The notes below the pieces were generated by a model. It made no database searches, had not been told where the DNA came from, and saw only the letters and a program-made list of their open reading frames with translations. A DNA stretch of 34,151 nucleotides, from NCBI GenBank assembly GCA_028865375.1, contig JAGWKJ010000001.1, positions 1 to 34,151 of the forward strand, in the 5' to 3' direction. The first letter of the stretch is position 1; every line of letters begins with the position of its first letter. The position numbers and the translations under genes are program-made. Below, piece by piece: positions 32,098 through 34,151 of this stretch. This DNA comes from Hyphomicrobiales bacterium (lineage in GTDB: Bacteria; Pseudomonadota; Alphaproteobacteria; Rhizobiales; Beijerinckiaceae).

Positions 32098-33690
32098 ATG
32101 ACGATTCAAACGCTCGACATCTCGCCGGTCGGCCGCGTCGAGGGCGACCTCGACGTGCGCGTCGACATCGAAAACGGCGTCGTGGTGAACGCCTGGACGC
32201 ACGCGGAACTGTTCCGCGGCTTCGAGGTCATCCTGCGCGACAAGGACCCGCAGGCCGGCCTCGTGGTGACGCCGCGCGCCTGCGGCATCTGCGGCGCCTC
32301 GCACCTGTCCTGCGCCGCTTGGGCGCTCGACACCGCATGGGGCACGACCGTGCCGCGCAACGCGATCCTGGCCCGCAACCTCGGCCAGATCGTCGAGACC
32401 ATCCAGTCGATCCCGCGCCATCACTACGGCCTGTTCATGATCGACTACACGCACAGGAACTACTCGAAGCTGCCGAGCTACGAGGAGGCGGTGAAGCGCT
32501 ATTCGCCCTTCACCGGCACGTCCTACGAGGCCGGCGTCACGATCTCCGGCCGGCCGGTCGAGATCTATGCGCTGCTCGGCGGGCAATGGCCGCACTCGTC
32601 TTACATGGTGCCGGGCGGCGTGATGTGCGCGCCGACCCTCACCGACGTCACCAGGGCGTGGGCGATCCTCGAACATTTCCGGCGTAACTGGCTCGAGTCG
32701 CTGTGGCTCGGCTGCTCCATGGAGCGCTACGAGAGGATCCGCTCGTTCGACGACTTCCTCGCTTGGCTCGACGAAAGCCCGGCGCACGCCAATTCCGACC
32801 TCGGCATGTTCTGGCGCATGAGCCGCGAGATCGGTCTCGACAAATACGGCAAGGGCCACGGCAAGTTCGTGAGCTGGGGATACCTGCCCCACGAGGACCG
32901 CTACAACAAGCCGACCATCGAGACGCGGCAGGCTTCCGTCATCATGAAGTCCGGCGTCTACGACGGCGCGACGGACTCCCACAAAGTGATGGACCAGGCG
33001 TTCACCCGCGAGGACACGCTGCACGCCTGGTACGACGAGGGCGGCGAGACGCATCCGTTCGACCGCGTCACCAAGCCGGTGCAGAAGAACCCGGTCGACG
33101 TCGACAACAAGTATTCGTGGTCGACCGCCGTCCGGCACCTTCAGAACGGCCGCCTCGAGGCCGGCCCGCTGGCGCGGCAGCTGATCGCGGGCGGTTCGCA
33201 CGGCGAGAGCTGGCAGCACACCGACCCGCTGGTGCTCGACATGTACCGGAAGATGGGCGGCGCCTCGACGATGCTGCGCCATTTCGCGCGCATGCACGAG
33301 CTGTGCAAGCTCTACCGCGAGGCGGAGCGCATCCTGCGCGAGTTCCGGCTCGGCGACGAATGGTACGTGAAGCCGACCGAGAGGGACGGCCGCGGATGGG
33401 GCGCCACCGAGGCGGCGCGCGGCGCGCTCTGCCACTGGATCGAGGTCAAGGGCGGCAAGATCAAGAACTACCAGATCATCGCCCCCACCACCTGGAACGT
33501 CGGCCCGCGTTCCACCGACGGCGAGCGCGGACCCATCGAGCAGTCGCTCGTGGGCACGCCGATCAAGGACAGTTCGGACCCGGTCGAGGTCGGACACGTC
33601 TGCCGGTCCTACGATTCCTGCCTCGTTTGCACGGTGCACGCACATGATGCATCGACCGGCGAGGAACTCGCGCGCTTCAGGACGGCCTGA
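32098..33690 (+). CDS. hupL: [NiFe]-hydrogenase large subunit, group 2a (HupL/HucL type)
   Basis: A 530-residue catalytic subunit that oxidises H2 at a Ni-Fe(CN)2CO centre. After RVEGD (13-17), the L1 motif RACGICGASH carries Cys62 and Cys65, and the C-terminal L2 motif DSCLVCTVH carries Cys508 and Cys511 with His514. All four Ni ligands are therefore present. Sixteen residues follow His514 and would be removed by a maturation endopeptidase; H2-sensing hydrogenases (HupV/HoxC) normally lack such a tail, which argues for a working enzyme rather than a sensor. GGAGGAG precedes the ATG. The maturation genes (hyp, protease) are not in the window. Confidence 0.96.
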   Translation: MTIQTLDISPVGRVEGDLDVRVDIENGVVVNAWTHAELFRGFEVILRDKDPQAGLVVTPRACGICGASHLSCAAWALDTAWGTTVPRNAILARNLGQIVETIQSIPRHHYGLFMIDYTHRNYSKLPSYEEAVKRYSPFTGTSYEAGVTISGRPVEIYALLGGQWPHSSYMVPGGVMCAPTLTDVTRAWAILEHFRRNWLESLWLGCSMERYERIRSFDDFLAWLDESPAHANSDLGMFWRMSREIGLDKYGKGHGKFVSWGYLPHEDRYNKPTIETRQASVIMKSGVYDGATDSHKVMDQAFTREDTLHAWYDEGGETHPFDRVTKPVQKNPVDVDNKYSWSTAVRHLQNGRLEAGPLARQLIAGGSHGESWQHTDPLVLDMYRKMGGASTMLRHFARMHELCKLYREAERILREFRLGDEWYVKPTERDGRGWGATEAARGALCHWIEVKGGKIKNYQIIAPTTWNVGPRSTDGERGPIEQSLVGTPIKDSSDPVEVGHVCRSYDSCLVCTVHAHDASTGEELARFRTA

Positions 33691-33722
33691 AGGCGCACAA
33701 GAAGACGCCCGGGGAGGGAACG

Positions 33723-34106
33723 ATGTCCGCAGCGGGAGACCCTGCGCGGGCCGACGAACGCGACGCGTTCGCGCGGCGATACGGCGTCGCGCCTTCCGGG
33801 GCGGATCACGCGACGCTGCTGCGCATGATCGAGGACTTGTTGCGGGAAGGGCTGAAGACGCAAGTCGAGCCCTTCCCGGAGACCGACCGGGAGTTCGCCG
33901 CCATCCTCGACGAGCTCCGCCCGCTCTCGGCCGACCAGCTGCGGGAAAAGCTGGTCGTCAGCGGTTGGCTGCTGGCGCCCTACGGGCCCGACGCCATGCG
34001 CTGCCAAGAGTGCATGTACTACCTCGTCCACAAGCGCTGGTGCGACCTGCCGGAGCTGAGCCTGCCCGCCGAACCCGAATGGTGGTGCCGACTCTGGCGC
34101 ATCTGA
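33723..34106 (+). CDS. Small hydrogenase-linked protein with HiPIP-like cysteine motif
   Basis: A 127-residue protein starting at an ATG with GGGGAGGG upstream, 32 bases after hupL. Residues 1-90 are largely helical in character and polar. The C-terminal third holds four cysteines, CQEC (CX2C), then C after nine residues, then C after fourteen, ending WWCRLWRI. The spacing and the aromatic WC-x-x-W ending resemble high-potential iron-sulfur proteins (CX2C, C, then GWCxxW), with a shorter middle loop. No signal peptide is seen, although HiPIPs are normally exported. An electron carrier or assembly partner for the hydrogenase is inferred from position and cysteines. No named family is claimed. 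Confidence 0.75.
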   Translation: MSAAGDPARADERDAFARRYGVAPSGADHATLLRMIEDLLREGLKTQVEPFPETDREFAAILDELRPLSADQLREKLVVSGWLLAPYGPDAMRCQECMYYLVHKRWCDLPELSLPAEPEWWCRLWRI

Positions 34107-34130
34107 AGCCGCGCTGCGACGCTAGACGAC

Positions 34131-34146
34131 GGGGGGGGGGGGGGGG
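34131..34146. repeat. Run of 16 G near the sequence end
   Basis: Sixteen consecutive G at 34131-34146, followed by CCAAA and the end of the window. Such a run at a contig end often reflects sequencing or assembly failure and should not be read as biology without checking. Confidence 0.8.
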
Positions 34147-34151
34147 CCAAA

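Overview
The window is high-GC (roughly two thirds G+C by eye) bacterial chromosome. The organism is most likely an alphaproteobacterium of the Rhizobiales/Hyphomicrobiales type. The grounds are the hisB-hisH-hisA order, the ubiE-ubiB-coaBC-dut block, a PhaR polyhydroxybutyrate regulator, an IalB-family protein, a GcvA-like LysR regulator and abundant TRAP and sugar ABC transporters. The genus cannot be named from the sequence alone. I saw no tRNA, rRNA, CRISPR array, insertion sequence or phage gene.

Layout. (1) 1-5277, minus strand: manC, a phosphomannomutase, hisB, hisH, hisA and a two-helix membrane protein cut by the window edge. This covers GDP-mannose supply and part of histidine synthesis. 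(2) 5524-12141: a LysR regulator divergent from an operon of an SDR dehydrogenase, a two-subunit transketolase, and a TRAP transporter made of a Tat-type binding protein and a fused DctQM membrane subunit. It looks like a catabolic module for a polyol, sugar or sugar acid. (3) 12172-18359: a LacI regulator divergent from a fatty-acid-hydroxylase-type membrane enzyme, a sugar ABC transporter (binding protein, permease, ATPase) and a hydroxypyruvate-isomerase-like TIM-barrel enzyme. (4) 18438-22584: a DUF427 protein, phaR with a striking promoter region, a PAS/GGDEF/EAL protein with a degenerate GGDEF, a glyoxalase II and an IalB-like exported protein. (5) 22585-23381: an 800-base gap holding a 13-bp tandem repeat and a REP-like palindromic element. 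(6) 23382-28939: ubiE, ubiB, coaBC, dut and an Rrf2 regulator, tightly packed, followed by cysK. (7) 28940-29390: a gene remnant with several frameshifts.

(8) 29396-34106 is the most interesting part. An NtrC-family HupR/HoxA-like activator precedes a [NiFe]-hydrogenase small and large subunit pair of the group 2a (cyanobacterial HupSL / mycobacterial Huc) type, and then a small protein whose four C-terminal cysteines resemble a HiPIP iron-sulfur motif. Between activator and hydrogenase lies a textbook sigma-54 control region: an 18-bp near-palindrome about 120 bp upstream of the predicted start, an AT-rich IHF-like site, and an exact -24/-12 promoter. The activator's own TTG start codon sits inside an 11-bp perfect inverted repeat. 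Together these suggest regulated uptake of H2, possibly at low concentration, with the small Fe-S protein as a candidate electron acceptor. The sequence ends in a run of 16 G just after this gene, so the rest of the operon (maturation genes, further electron carriers) is not visible.
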